From Chloroflexota bacterium (GTDB lineage Bacteria > Chloroflexota > Dehalococcoidia > GIF9 > UBA5629), in contig VGNX01000017.1 of NCBI GenBank assembly GCA_016865855.1, positions 1-35,683 on the forward strand: 35,683 bases of DNA, read 5' to 3'. Shown here piece by piece: positions 1-7,785 of the stretch. Position 1 is the stretch's first letter; the number at the start of each line of letters is the position of its first letter. Under the pieces are notes generated by a model. That model saw only the letters and a list, made by a program, of their open reading frames with translations, made no database searches and was not told where the DNA came from. Both the position numbers and the translations under genes were made by a program.

Positions 1-36
1 TGTCAATTCTTGTCCCTTATGGTATCCTTTCTCCAT
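1..36 (-). CDS. 5' end of an unknown gene, cut by the window edge
   Basis: Twelve codons (MEKGYHKGQELT) run off the left edge. The start is supported by a very good ribosome binding site, AAGGAGG at 45-51 on the minus strand, eight bases before the ATG. It lies about 80 bases downstream of the acyl-CoA dehydrogenase on the same strand, so it is probably the third gene of the ferredoxin / acyl-CoA dehydrogenase operon. Too little is visible to name a family; acyl-CoA metabolism is only a guess from context. Confidence 0.6.
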   Translation of the reverse strand, partial: MEKGYHKGQELT

Positions 37-116
37 CGGTATATCCTCCTTTGTTTTTATTTGGCTTTCCTATAGGGTAGGATATGCCGATTCCTTTTTC
101 CACCACATTCGGGACA

Positions 117-1295
117 CTAGCCCTCTTTCCGACCCAGTACTTCTTTATAGGTGTCTCTTTGAACGATATACTGCATAATCTCAGAGGTGCCTGAGGCAAT
201 CCTTCCCAGCCTCACGAAACGCACATAAGACTCTATAGGGTATTTGTTTGTATAGCCAATCCCGCCTAAAACTTGAAGGGCCGTATCAGCAATTTCATAA
301 CCCATCTCCCCCGCCAAATACTTTGCCTCGGCAACTTCCTTCATGGCTTTAGGGCCATATTTATCCACCAGCCGGCATCCCCTTATAATCATAGTCGCAA
401 TAACATCCCTCTTTATAATCATATCTGCCACCATGTTATAGACCGTAGGAATTCGGCTTAAGGTCACACCAAAGGCCTCACGCTCGAGAGAATATTTAAT
501 AGCTTCGTCTATACACCGCCTAGCTCCCCCAAACGCTCCCGCAGCAGTGCTAAGCCTCTCCCATATTAAGATGGTATCCAGAACCCCCATACCATCACCC
601 TCCTTGCCCAGTATATTGTCTTCCGGAACTTTGATGTTTTTCATAATCGAATGAGATACACCTGCTCCGTGGTAGCCCATCATCTTGAACTTTTCCACCA
701 CCTCAATACCCATCTCCCGATCAATTAAAAAGGCAGAAAGTCCGCCTTTCAAAGCTGGCCTACTTGAATCCGTAATAGCGAAAGTGAGAAAGAAGTCTGC
801 ACCTAAACCGCCAACTTGAAAGCGTTTCTCCCCGCTGATAGTATAAAAATCTTTGTCCAAGACTGCCTTGGTCTTGTAGCTATTAATATCGGAGCCGGCT
901 CCAGGTTCTGTCATTGCAATAGCTGCAACCTTCAGGCCTTGAGCTATAGGAATAACATAATCTTGCTTTTGTTTCTCAGTTCCATATTCGCAGATAGCGT
1001 TTCCAACCCACCCAGTGGAACACCCCGGACAACTTAAGGCCGGACCCACATAGGCTAGCTCTTCGCTCTTAATAACTTCATAAACAAGCTCCCTGTTTTT
1101 GCCTCCGTATTTTTCAGGCAAACACATCCCAAAATAGCCCTTCTGTCCCAGAATCCTAACCAACTCAGTGGGAAAATCTATCTCGTCTCTCTCCTGTTTT
1201 TCCGCCAGTCCAAGGGGAACGATTTCTTTATTAACAAACTCTCTAAATTCTCTCCTAAAATTCAACTCTTCTCGGGTCATCAATATATCCGGCAT
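117..1295 (-). CDS. acyl-CoA dehydrogenase
   Basis: FAD-dependent acyl-CoA dehydrogenase of 392 residues, oxidising an acyl-CoA to the enoyl-CoA and passing electrons to ETF or, given its neighbour, perhaps to ferredoxin. Visible are the FAD/substrate motif AMTEPGAGSD (about residues 127-136) and the C-terminal GTSEI motif. The residue before GTSEI, where medium-chain enzymes carry the catalytic Glu, is Ser. A Glu (WERLS, about residue 246) instead sits in the helix position used as base by isovaleryl-CoA and long-chain enzymes, so activity is probably intact with an isovaleryl-type site. I chose the ATG at 1295 because GAGGAGG lies seven bases upstream; an ATG at 1313 overlaps the ferredoxin stop but lacks such a site. 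Substrate unknown. Confidence 0.93.
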   Translation of the reverse strand: MPDILMTREELNFRREFREFVNKEIVPLGLAEKQERDEIDFPTELVRILGQKGYFGMCLPEKYGGKNRELVYEVIKSEELAYVGPALSCPGCSTGWVGNAICEYGTEKQKQDYVIPIAQGLKVAAIAMTEPGAGSDINSYKTKAVLDKDFYTISGEKRFQVGGLGADFFLTFAITDSSRPALKGGLSAFLIDREMGIEVVEKFKMMGYHGAGVSHSIMKNIKVPEDNILGKEGDGMGVLDTILIWERLSTAAGAFGGARRCIDEAIKYSLEREAFGVTLSRIPTVYNMVADMIIKRDVIATMIIRGCRLVDKYGPKAMKEVAEAKYLAGEMGYEIADTALQVLGGIGYTNKYPIESYVRFVRLGRIASGTSEIMQYIVQRDTYKEVLGRKEG

Positions 1296-1309
1296 TTTAA
1301 GACCTCCTC

Positions 1310-1528
1310 TCATTCATTAGAATTTTGTGCCTTAGTAATTCGTATGGCATTCCTTGGACAAAGAGCAATGCATGTATCACAGGCATAGCAGGCTTCTACT
1401 TTTGTTGCTTTTACATCTCTACTCTCTTTGCTGAAAACTTTCACGGGGCAAAAATCCACGCATAGGCCACAACCATCACACCGCGTTTCGTCAATCTCGA
1501 TGGCCTGAACAGATTCTGGTAACATCAT
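1310..1528 (-). CDS. 2[4Fe-4S] ferredoxin
   Basis: Small bacterial-type ferredoxin (72 residues from the ATG at 1528). Two complete CxxCxxCxxxCP cluster motifs are visible: CDGCGLCVDFCP (Cys 17, 20, 23, 27) and CYACDTCIALCP (Cys 47, 50, 53, 57). A longer reading from a TTG at 1573 is unlikely because that codon lies inside a strong promoter (-10 at 1562-1567). Tandem ATGs at 1528 and 1525 are both possible starts; neither has a clear ribosome binding site. The stop is only 14 bases from the acyl-CoA dehydrogenase start, so the two are co-transcribed and the ferredoxin probably carries electrons to or from that enzyme (inference). Confidence 0.88.
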   Translation of the reverse strand: MMLPESVQAIEIDETRCDGCGLCVDFCPVKVFSKESRDVKATKVEACYACDTCIALCPRNAIRITKAQNSNE

Positions 1529-1561
1529 ATCGGGCTGCAAGTTGAAACAGAGACACGAGCG

Positions 1562-1590
1562 ATTGTAAGTCAACTTCTAAAAGGAGTCAA
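1562..1590 (-). promoter_or_regulatory. sigma70-type promoter of the ferredoxin operon
   Basis: On the minus strand TTGACT (1585-1590) is followed after exactly 17 bases by TACAAT (1562-1567), each 5/6 to consensus. Predicted transcription start is near 1555, which puts the TTG at 1573 upstream of the RNA and decides the ferredoxin start. Confidence 0.75.
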
Positions 1591-1686
1591 GTGGAAAACG
1601 CACTTAGTAACAACTCCTTACCACAACCCAAAGGTAAAACAAAGCCCGGTTCCGTAGTTTTGGAATCCCTCACAAATAATAAAAAA

Positions 1687-1760
1687 CGACCCCGATGGGA
1701 TTCGAACCCACGATCTCCACCGTGACAGGGTGGCATGTTAGTCCGCTACACCACGGGGCC
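1687..1760 (-). tRNA. tRNA-Asp (GTC)
   Basis: A complete 74-base cloverleaf on the minus strand. Acceptor GGCCCCG pairs with CGGGGTC (one G-U), the D arm is GTGT/ACAT, the anticodon stem is CCACC/GGTGG with loop CTGTCAC (anticodon GTC), and the T arm holds TTCGAAT. The discriminator base is G, as expected for tRNA-Asp. No CCA is encoded; a T-run (minus strand, 1681-1686) follows at once and probably terminates transcription. Confidence 0.97.
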
Positions 1761-1803
1761 GCGCTAATGAAGTTCCGCCAGCCAAAACAACCCCACCTAC
1801 AAA

Positions 1804-1833
1804 AGTCTATCAACATGAGGTTTACCATGTCAA
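1804..1833 (-). promoter_or_regulatory. probable promoter of tRNA-Asp
   Basis: A perfect -35 TTGACA (1828-1833, minus strand) is followed after 18 bases by TAGACT (1804-1809, 4/6). Predicted transcription start is near 1797, about 37 bases before the mature tRNA. Confidence 0.55.
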
Positions 1834-2009
1834 GCCAATTACTTCGCATATTTGAACAAGTCGACAATCAGATGTCAGTTTTCAAGGCTAGATTTGATTT
1901 TTTCTCCAGGGCAATATAAACTATCCTTCCAATAATAACATCTGTTGCTAAATTCACTCTTGGCAGTTTAGCTTTAGACTCACTTCAAGGTGACTGGAGG
2001 ACAAAATTA

Positions 2010-3635
2010 ATGCATTCTAAAAGTTTACTGTTATTCTCAGTTTTAACTACCATCCTCCTTCCATTGTTATTTCTGTCATTTCCTATTCCCGTCCACGCCG
2101 CTAACGTTACCATATCCCTAACCTCAGGCACTGTTGGTACATCTATATCGATCAAGGGCAGTGGCCTTTCCGGACGCTTAGCTACCATCCACTGGGATGA
2201 CCAGATTATACTTAGCAAGATACCCATATCTGAAACAGGTGAGCTAACGTGCAATTTAAAAGTCCCACCTGCTTGCAGGGGCAACCACATCATTAAAATT
2301 ACAGATGACAGCAATTGGACTGGCAGCACAGCATCAGCTACATTCACTGTGCTTCCAGGAATAGAAGTTCTGCCACGCATTGGTCGAACATATACAACGG
2401 TTACGGTTATCGGGAACGGCTTCGCTGCTTCCGAAAAGGACATTAGAATAACCTGGGACGGTACTGTCCTACCCACCTCTGCCACTGCTAATCATCTTGG
2501 TATATGGGGCATCAATTTTGATGTCCCGGAAACGAAGAAGGGTGAACATTCTATCAGTGCTTTCAGCAGTTCTACCGATGTGTCAGAAATCGGTGAACAC
2601 AGATTTATCGTAGCTCCGTTTGCAAAGGTAGAGCCAACCTCAGGGCCAGTGGGCACAGAAATTAAAATCGATGGATTTGGCTTTCGAACTGGTGAAGACG
2701 GCGTTACCATAACCTGGGATGGTGAAATAATCCTGTGCAATATAGTAGCAGGGCCAGACGGCACCTGGAGTACTACATTGAGTATTCCGCCTTGCACTCC
2801 GGGCCATCACACAATAGGTGTCTACGGCAGTAGCTTTACACCGAAAGGAATTGTTCCTGATACCGATTTTAACGTAGTTCCACATATTGAGCTGGAGCCA
2901 GCTTCAGGGAACAAGGGAACTAAGGTAACTGTTAACGGGGCAGGCTTCACTAATGGTGAAGCAATAACCTTAAGCTTCGAGGGAACGACTCTCGAAGCAA
3001 AAGCCATTGCCGACAATGCGGGTAGCTTTAGTGCCGCTTTTGAGGTTCCTCAAAGCAGAGTCAAAGACAACAAAGTAAAAGCTATGGGAAACGCTGGTAA
3101 TTCGGCTGAGGCTATATTTATCACAGAGAAAATCGCACCCCTCGCACCAACACTATTATCTCCCAAGCAGGGTGCTAAATTGGAAACCTTTGATTCAGTT
3201 GGCGATGTGTTTTTTGGAACCGCTAAACGTCTAATCGGAATTATTGCCTTCAGAGATTCTAGGCAACAGGGTCTTGGGCCACCTATAGCCACTTTTGATT
3301 GGTCAGATGTTAATGCCGAAGGCAAAGTAAGTTATACCTTACAGATTGCCCGCGGTGACGACCTTTCATCACAGGCTTTATTGAAGGAAGATTTAGTCGA
3401 CTCGGAGTATACCTTATCCAGGAATGACATCCTGACCAAAGACATATACAGCTGGAGGGTGAAAGCTGTGGATGACGTCGGCAATGAAAGCCCATGGTCA
3501 GATGTTCAGGAATTTGAAGTAATTCCTATGTCGAATCAAATCCTCATTCTGTCACTAGTTATTCCGATACTGTTTATTGCCACAATAGTGGCAGTAGGAA
3601 TGCTAACCTGGCGGAGGCAGAGGATAAAAAGGTAA
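2010..3635 (+). CDS. exported IPT/TIG-repeat surface protein with C-terminal membrane anchor
   Basis: 541 residues. N-terminal signal peptide (hydrophobic core about 5-28, cleavage near VHA-A). Four Ig-like IPT/TIG-type repeats of roughly 85-90 residues follow, each opening with a phrase like SGTVGTSISIKGSG and containing I-x-W-D-G-type strands (about 32-375). Then a fibronectin-III-like region (about 380-500; TYTLQIARG, YSWRVKAVD), a single membrane helix (about 513-533) and a basic tail (WRRQRIKR). The bulk is therefore outside the cell. GGAGG lies nine bases before the ATG. It has the same architecture as the protein at 26988-28739. Function unknown: adhesin, envelope scaffold or ligand binding are all open. 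A weak CAAGC/GCTTG hairpin with a T-rich tail follows the gene at about 3654-3668. Confidence 0.85.
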   Translation: MHSKSLLLFSVLTTILLPLLFLSFPIPVHAANVTISLTSGTVGTSISIKGSGLSGRLATIHWDDQIILSKIPISETGELTCNLKVPPACRGNHIIKITDDSNWTGSTASATFTVLPGIEVLPRIGRTYTTVTVIGNGFAASEKDIRITWDGTVLPTSATANHLGIWGINFDVPETKKGEHSISAFSSSTDVSEIGEHRFIVAPFAKVEPTSGPVGTEIKIDGFGFRTGEDGVTITWDGEIILCNIVAGPDGTWSTTLSIPPCTPGHHTIGVYGSSFTPKGIVPDTDFNVVPHIELEPASGNKGTKVTVNGAGFTNGEAITLSFEGTTLEAKAIADNAGSFSAAFEVPQSRVKDNKVKAMGNAGNSAEAIFITEKIAPLAPTLLSPKQGAKLETFDSVGDVFFGTAKRLIGIIAFRDSRQQGLGPPIATFDWSDVNAEGKVSYTLQIARGDDLSSQALLKEDLVDSEYTLSRNDILTKDIYSWRVKAVDDVGNESPWSDVQEFEVIPMSNQILILSLVIPILFIATIVAVGMLTWRRQRIKR

Positions 3636-3658
3636 TAAGTAACAGGTTCGACCAAGCC

Positions 3659-3687
3659 TTGCTTGTTTCTTGGTGTTATTATATGAT
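3659..3687 (+). promoter_or_regulatory. probable promoter of the thiC leader
   Basis: TTGCTT (3659-3664), 17 bases, then TATGAT (3682-3687, 5/6). Transcription would start near 3694, just upstream of the TPP aptamer. The -35 box is weak (3/6), so confidence is moderate. Confidence 0.45.
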
Positions 3688-3710
3688 ATATTAAATAGAG
3701 GTTTTAGTTA

Positions 3711-3810
3711 ACCGCTAGGGGTGCCCGGGAGAAATAATCCAGGCTGAGACTCCGTTATCGCGGAGAACCGTCAGAACCTGACCTTGGTAATGCAAGCGTA
3801 GGGAAGCGGT
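3711..3810 (+). promoter_or_regulatory. TPP (THI-box) riboswitch aptamer
   Basis: Contains the conserved THI-box pieces in order: AGGGGTGCC, GGCTGAGA, GAACCTGA, GGTAATGC and GCGTAGGGAA. The closing helix P1 is perfect: ACCGCT (3711-3716) with AGCGGT (3805-3810). Together with the terminator and thiC directly downstream this is a textbook thiamine pyrophosphate off-switch. Confidence 0.97.
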
Positions 3811-3816
3811 AGATCG

Positions 3817-3861
3817 AACCAAGGGTTTAGTAGTGGTTACTAAAGCTCTTGGTTTTTTCTT
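3817..3861 (+). terminator. intrinsic terminator of the TPP riboswitch expression platform
   Basis: Long hairpin: AACCAAG (3817-3823) with CTTGGTT (3848-3854), inner stem TTTAGTA/TACTAAA, then a T-rich tract. The 5' arm ACCAAGG (3818-3824) is perfectly complementary to CCTTGGT (3782-3788) inside the aptamer, giving a 7-bp antiterminator that excludes the TPP-bound fold. TPP binding should therefore free the terminator and shut off thiC. Confidence 0.9.
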
Positions 3862-3872
3862 TAGGAGATAAA

Positions 3873-5168
3873 ATGACCCAACTAGAGTTGGCAAAGCAGG
3901 GTGTCATATCACCCCAAATGAAGCAGGTAGCTCAACAGGAAGGCGTGAGCAAGGAGATTATCCAGCAATATACGGCTGAAGGCAAAATCGTAATCCCGTC
4001 CAATGTTAATCACGTCAACCTGGTTCCCTGCGGCATTGGCAAGGAGCTCACCGTTAAGGTTAACGCTAATATCGGCACGTCATCAGATTACGGCAATATG
4101 GACAGTGAATTGGAGAAATTGTGTATTGCCATCCGCTTTGGCGCTGATGCGGTTATGGATTTGAGCACCGGTGGTGACATTTCAGGTATCCGTCAAGCTA
4201 TTATAGCTGCTAGCACTCTATCTGTAGGCACTGTGCCTATATATCAGGCAGGAATTGAAGCTATTGAACGACATGGTGCAATAGTAAACATGACTATGGA
4301 TGAGTTCTTCGCTGTGATTGAGCAGCAAGCTAAAGACGGCGTAGATTTTATGACTGTTCATTGTGGCGTTACTCAAGCAGCTATCGCACGGCTAAAATAC
4401 CAGCGTAGGCTGACCGATGTCGTTTCCCGAGGAGGCGCATTTCTCATCGGTTGGATGTTACACAACGACCGTGAGAACCCGCTGTACGAATACTTTGACC
4501 GCTTATTAGACATAGCCCGCAAATTTGACATAACCTTGAGTTTGGGCGATGGTATGCGTCCAGGCAGCATAGCTGATGCTACTGACCGGGCTCAAATTGA
4601 AGAGCTGATTACCCTCGGTGAGCTAGTGGAACGAGCTAGAGAAGCTGGCGTACAAACAATGGTAGAGGGACCAGGACATCTACCGCTGGATCAAATTGCC
4701 ACCAATGTTCAATTGGAAAAAAGCCTCTGCCAGGGAGCTCCATTTTATGTCCTTGGCCCCCTGGTAACTGACATTGCCGCCGGATATGACCATATCACTG
4801 CCGCTATCGGCGGTGCTATTGCTGCCGCCTCAGGGGCTGACTTTCTCTGTTATGTCACACCTGCAGAACATCTTTCGTTACCAGACGTTGAAGATGTAAA
4901 AACAGGTGTGATAGCTTCGCGTATTGCCGCCCATGCTGCTGATATTGTTAGAGGCACAAAAAGAGCAAGCGAGTGGGACAGGAAAATGTCTATGGCTAGA
5001 AAGAACCTTGATTGGGAATTGCAGGCTGAGTTGTCTCTCGACCCCGAAAAAGTTCGGCTAGTTCACAATAAATATACCACTACCGGGCCAACTTGTAGTA
5101 TGTGCGGCAAATATTGTGCCATGGCACTGGTAGAGAAATACTTAGGAATCTCAACAATCAAATGTTGA
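3873..5168 (+). CDS. thiC: phosphomethylpyrimidine synthase ThiC
   Basis: Radical-SAM enzyme turning aminoimidazole ribotide into HMP phosphate for thiamine. 431 residues: the short form without the long N-terminal extension of enterobacterial ThiC. Seen: [26 protein letters not shown] and a C-terminal cluster motif CSMCGKYC (Cys 408, 411, 415). The spacing is CX2CX3C, one residue shorter than the CX2CX4C I know from E. coli ThiC. Start is the ATG at 3873, with AGGAG at 3863-3867; a TTG at 3849 lies inside the terminator and is not used. The TPP riboswitch upstream supports thiamine synthesis. BzaF-like benzimidazole synthases are paralogues, but the TPP control argues for ThiC. Confidence 0.96.
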   Translation: MTQLELAKQGVISPQMKQVAQQEGVSKEIIQQYTAEGKIVIPSNVNHVNLVPCGIGKELTVKVNANIGTSSDYGNMDSELEKLCIAIRFGADAVMDLSTGGDISGIRQAIIAASTLSVGTVPIYQAGIEAIERHGAIVNMTMDEFFAVIEQQAKDGVDFMTVHCGVTQAAIARLKYQRRLTDVVSRGGAFLIGWMLHNDRENPLYEYFDRLLDIARKFDITLSLGDGMRPGSIADATDRAQIEELITLGELVERAREAGVQTMVEGPGHLPLDQIATNVQLEKSLCQGAPFYVLGPLVTDIAAGYDHITAAIGGAIAAASGADFLCYVTPAEHLSLPDVEDVKTGVIASRIAAHAADIVRGTKRASEWDRKMSMARKNLDWELQAELSLDPEKVRLVHNKYTTTGPTCSMCGKYCAMALVEKYLGISTIKC

Positions 5169-5188
5169 CTTCATGAGCATGGCTCAAG

Positions 5189-6412
5189 ATGAAGACGGAA
5201 ATAATCTCTATTGGCACCGAACTTCTTTTAGGGGAGATAACTGACACAAACTCCGCTTATCTTGCCAGCCAACTACCTTTGCTCGGCCTTGATCTTAACT
5301 TCATATCCACAGTCGGTGACAACCAGTACAGGCTAATCGAGACCCTGAAGCAAGCCTGGCAAAGGTCTGACATCATTATCACCACTGGTGGTTTAGGGCC
5401 TACTCAAGACGATATCACTCGCGAAGCTATCGCGGAGTTCCTCGGCGAGGAGCTTACGATTGATAACACCCTAGTCCAGAAATTCGAAGAGTTATTCAGA
5501 TATTACAAGATAAAAATGCCGCCAAGCAATATAAAGCAAGCGACAGTAATTCCCTCGTCAAAAATTATCCAGAATCCTCGAGGTACTGCGCCCGGTTGGT
5601 GGATAGAACGTGATAATCGAATAATCATAACTATGCCTGGCCCACCACGCGAGATGCAATTAATGTGGACAAAAGAAATACTGCCCAGATTACAGCAAAA
5701 AGTGGCTAGCACGGTGATTGTTTCCAAAACACTTAAGATTTTCGGCCTAACTGAAGCGGAGGTGGACGAACGAGCAAGTCCTTTTCTTTCCGCTACAAAT
5801 CCGACTTTGGCCACATACGCTAAAATTGATGGCATTTACTTGCGCATCACAGCCAAGACAGACACTGAAAATGAAGCGAAAGAGCTTATTGCCAAACGTG
5901 AAGCTGCCATTAGAGCGATTTTTAATGATTATATCTGGGGGGTAGATTCTGATAGTCTCGAGAGCATTGTCGGAACCTTGCTCACAGCAAAAGGACTGAG
6001 CCTGGCCACTATGGAGTCTTACACTGGTGGTTTTCTAGCCAGTATAATCACAAATGTTCCGGGAAGCTCGAAATACTTTAGGGGAGGCCTAGTTGCCTAC
6101 ACCGATGAGGCTAGGACAGCTTTTGGCTTTGACCCGCAGCTTATATCTCGATATGGAACCGTTAGCACCGAAGCAGCTGAGGCTATGGCAACAATAACTA
6201 GAGAAAAGTTGGGGACATCTATCGGTGTTGGTCTCACTGGAGTTATGGGGCCTACGGAAATCGAGGGTAAACCAGTTGGTACCATCTTTGTTGGCCTCAA
6301 CGATGGTCAGCGCAGGCAGAGTTTTGCTAGAAACTATCCTGGCAACCGATTACAAGTAAAGCAAAGAGCGGTCACATCGGCACTTTTCGAGCTAAGAAGA
6401 ATCTTGCTTTAG
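5189..6412 (+). CDS. cinA: CinA-like protein (molybdopterin-binding fold + nicotinamide-nucleotide amidase domain)
   Basis: 407 residues in the usual CinA layout. The N-terminal MoCF-like domain (about 1-165) has IGTELLLGEITDTNS, TTGGLGPTQDD and PGPPREMQ, the COG1058 / ADP-ribose pyrophosphatase part. The C-terminal PncC-like domain (about 250-405) normally deamidates nicotinamide mononucleotide. In that domain the usual ESCTGG reads ESYTGG and the usual glycine-rich TGIAGPGGG-type loop reads TGVMGPTEI, so the amidase site looks diverged and may be weak or altered. The gene starts 20 bases after thiC without a clear ribosome binding site and is probably co-transcribed and partly coupled. Known role: pyridine-nucleotide salvage. 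Confidence 0.9.
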   Translation: MKTEIISIGTELLLGEITDTNSAYLASQLPLLGLDLNFISTVGDNQYRLIETLKQAWQRSDIIITTGGLGPTQDDITREAIAEFLGEELTIDNTLVQKFEELFRYYKIKMPPSNIKQATVIPSSKIIQNPRGTAPGWWIERDNRIIITMPGPPREMQLMWTKEILPRLQQKVASTVIVSKTLKIFGLTEAEVDERASPFLSATNPTLATYAKIDGIYLRITAKTDTENEAKELIAKREAAIRAIFNDYIWGVDSDSLESIVGTLLTAKGLSLATMESYTGGFLASIITNVPGSSKYFRGGLVAYTDEARTAFGFDPQLISRYGTVSTEAAEAMATITREKLGTSIGVGLTGVMGPTEIEGKPVGTIFVGLNDGQRRQSFARNYPGNRLQVKQRAVTSALFELRRILL

Positions 6413-6420
6413 GGGGAATC

Positions 6421-6816
6421 ATGCATCTGATTATTGATGGCTACGGGGACAATCCAAAACTAATGCAAGATGAGCAATTTCTCTATCAACTACTAGACTC
6501 CTATCCTGCACAGATTGGAATGACCAAGATTTCTTCTCCCCTTGTTTTTAGGTACATCGGCTCTAGCCCTGAAGACTGGGGAATCTCTGGATTCGTCTTT
6601 ATCGCCGAGAGCCACATCAGCATTCATACTTTCGTCGAACGCCGTTATGTCAATATTGACGTTTTCTCCTGCAAGGATTTCAATGCCAAGCAGGTCATTA
6701 AGGACTTGAAAGATAAATTTCAATTAAGTAGATTATCAAGTCGCCTGATCAATCGGGATTGGAAGATGGCAGACCTTGCCGAAGCCACTGACATACCCCA
6801 GCTCCACTCGGTCTGA
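6421..6816 (+). CDS. SpeD-fold pyruvoyl-dependent decarboxylase (AdoMet or amino-acid decarboxylase)
   Basis: 131 residues of the prokaryotic S-adenosylmethionine decarboxylase family. The self-processing site is intact: AESHISIHT, with Glu63-Ser64 at the cleavage position (Ser64 becomes the pyruvoyl group), His69 and Cys84 (DVFSC), matching catalytic Ser63/His68/Cys83 of the Thermotoga enzyme. Around them the family signature is altered: TFVE where AdoMet decarboxylases have TWPE, and CK where they have CG. No speE is nearby and the next gene is an agmatinase homologue three bases away. Because SpeD relatives are known that decarboxylate arginine or ornithine, the substrate may be arginine. 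ATG follows GGGGG by four bases; cinA ends eight bases upstream. Confidence 0.85.
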   Translation: MHLIIDGYGDNPKLMQDEQFLYQLLDSYPAQIGMTKISSPLVFRYIGSSPEDWGISGFVFIAESHISIHTFVERRYVNIDVFSCKDFNAKQVIKDLKDKFQLSRLSSRLINRDWKMADLAEATDIPQLHSV

Positions 6817-6819
6817 GAC

Positions 6820-7698
6820 ATGCAAAACATAGAAGACCTACTTTCTCACCCACAAAACTTTGCTGGCCTGATGTCTCCTTACGCCGACTTGCCAACCGCT
6901 AAAGTGGTGATTTTGCCAGTGCCTTACGACAGCACTACCGAGTGGCACAGTGGCACCCGCGAAGGGCCACAAGCTATCATTAATGCTTCACAATATTTAG
7001 AATTATATGACATTGAGCTCAATCGAGAGGTATATAAGGTTGGAATTCATACTTTACCCAAAGTCCAACCTTTATTAAACAGCCCGGAGGAGATGATTGA
7101 TCGAGTTTACCGTATAGCCAGAGAACTGACTAAACAAGCGAAATTCTTGGTTATGTTTGGTGGGGAACATTCTCTTAGTCTAGGGATAGTTCAAACTCTA
7201 AAAGAAAAAAATCAGGATCTTTGTGTGTTGCAACTAGATGCACATGCTGACCTACGCGATGAATATTTAGGAACTAAATATGGTCATGCCTGTATAATGC
7301 GTCGTATTCTTGAGCTTTGCCCTATTGTGCAAGTTGGAATACGTAGCCTAAGCTGGGAGGAACAGCAGTTTCTGACCCAAAACAACATGCACCCTTTCTT
7401 TGCCATGCCGAGCTCAAATCTAGCTTCGCCGGAGGACATAACAGCTTCACTGAGTGACAACGTTTATGTATCTATTGATTTGGACGTCTTTGACCCTTCG
7501 ATTGTGCCAGCAGTAGGCACTCCCGAACCAGGTGGCATGCAATGGCATGAAGTTCTGAATTTACTAAGATCGGTAACTTTGCATAAACGTGTTATTGGGT
7601 TTGACCTGGTAGAACTGTGTCCCAAGGAGGGCCCTACTGCTTGCGCTTTCCTGGCAGCCAAACTAGCCTACAAGCTTATCGGCTACGCTATAACATAA
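6820..7698 (+). CDS. speB: agmatinase-type ureohydrolase
   Basis: 292 residues of the arginase/agmatinase superfamily, which hydrolyses a guanidino group to urea at a two-manganese centre. Metal-binding motifs are all present: GGEHS (about residues 110-114), DAHADLR (about 140-146) and SIDLDVFDPS (about 219-228), plus GFDLVE near the C-terminus. Length is typical. It follows the SpeD-fold gene by three bases and is surely co-transcribed with it. If that gene makes agmatine, this enzyme would release putrescine. Other guanidino substrates cannot be excluded from sequence alone. Confidence 0.87.
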   Translation: MQNIEDLLSHPQNFAGLMSPYADLPTAKVVILPVPYDSTTEWHSGTREGPQAIINASQYLELYDIELNREVYKVGIHTLPKVQPLLNSPEEMIDRVYRIARELTKQAKFLVMFGGEHSLSLGIVQTLKEKNQDLCVLQLDAHADLRDEYLGTKYGHACIMRRILELCPIVQVGIRSLSWEEQQFLTQNNMHPFFAMPSSNLASPEDITASLSDNVYVSIDLDVFDPSIVPAVGTPEPGGMQWHEVLNLLRSVTLHKRVIGFDLVELCPKEGPTACAFLAAKLAYKLIGYAIT

Positions 7699-7734
7699 GA
7701 GGCAAATACGCAGCAGTCTCAATCTCAGCAGTAT

Positions 7735-7763
7735 TTGACATAGCCCGCCCTCTGTTCTATTAT
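7735..7763 (+). promoter_or_regulatory. strong sigma70-type promoter of the GreA-like gene
   Basis: Perfect TTGACA (7735-7740), exactly 17 bases, then TATTAT (7758-7763, 5/6). Predicted start near 7770, giving a leader of only about 16 bases before the ATG at 7786. Confidence 0.8.
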
Positions 7764-7785
7764 TAGTCGGACTTAGAGCAAAGGG

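Noticed and set aside
1529-1573. Longer ferredoxin N-terminus from TTG at 1573
   Set aside because: The codon lies at the edge of the -10 box of a near-consensus promoter, so it would not be in the mRNA.
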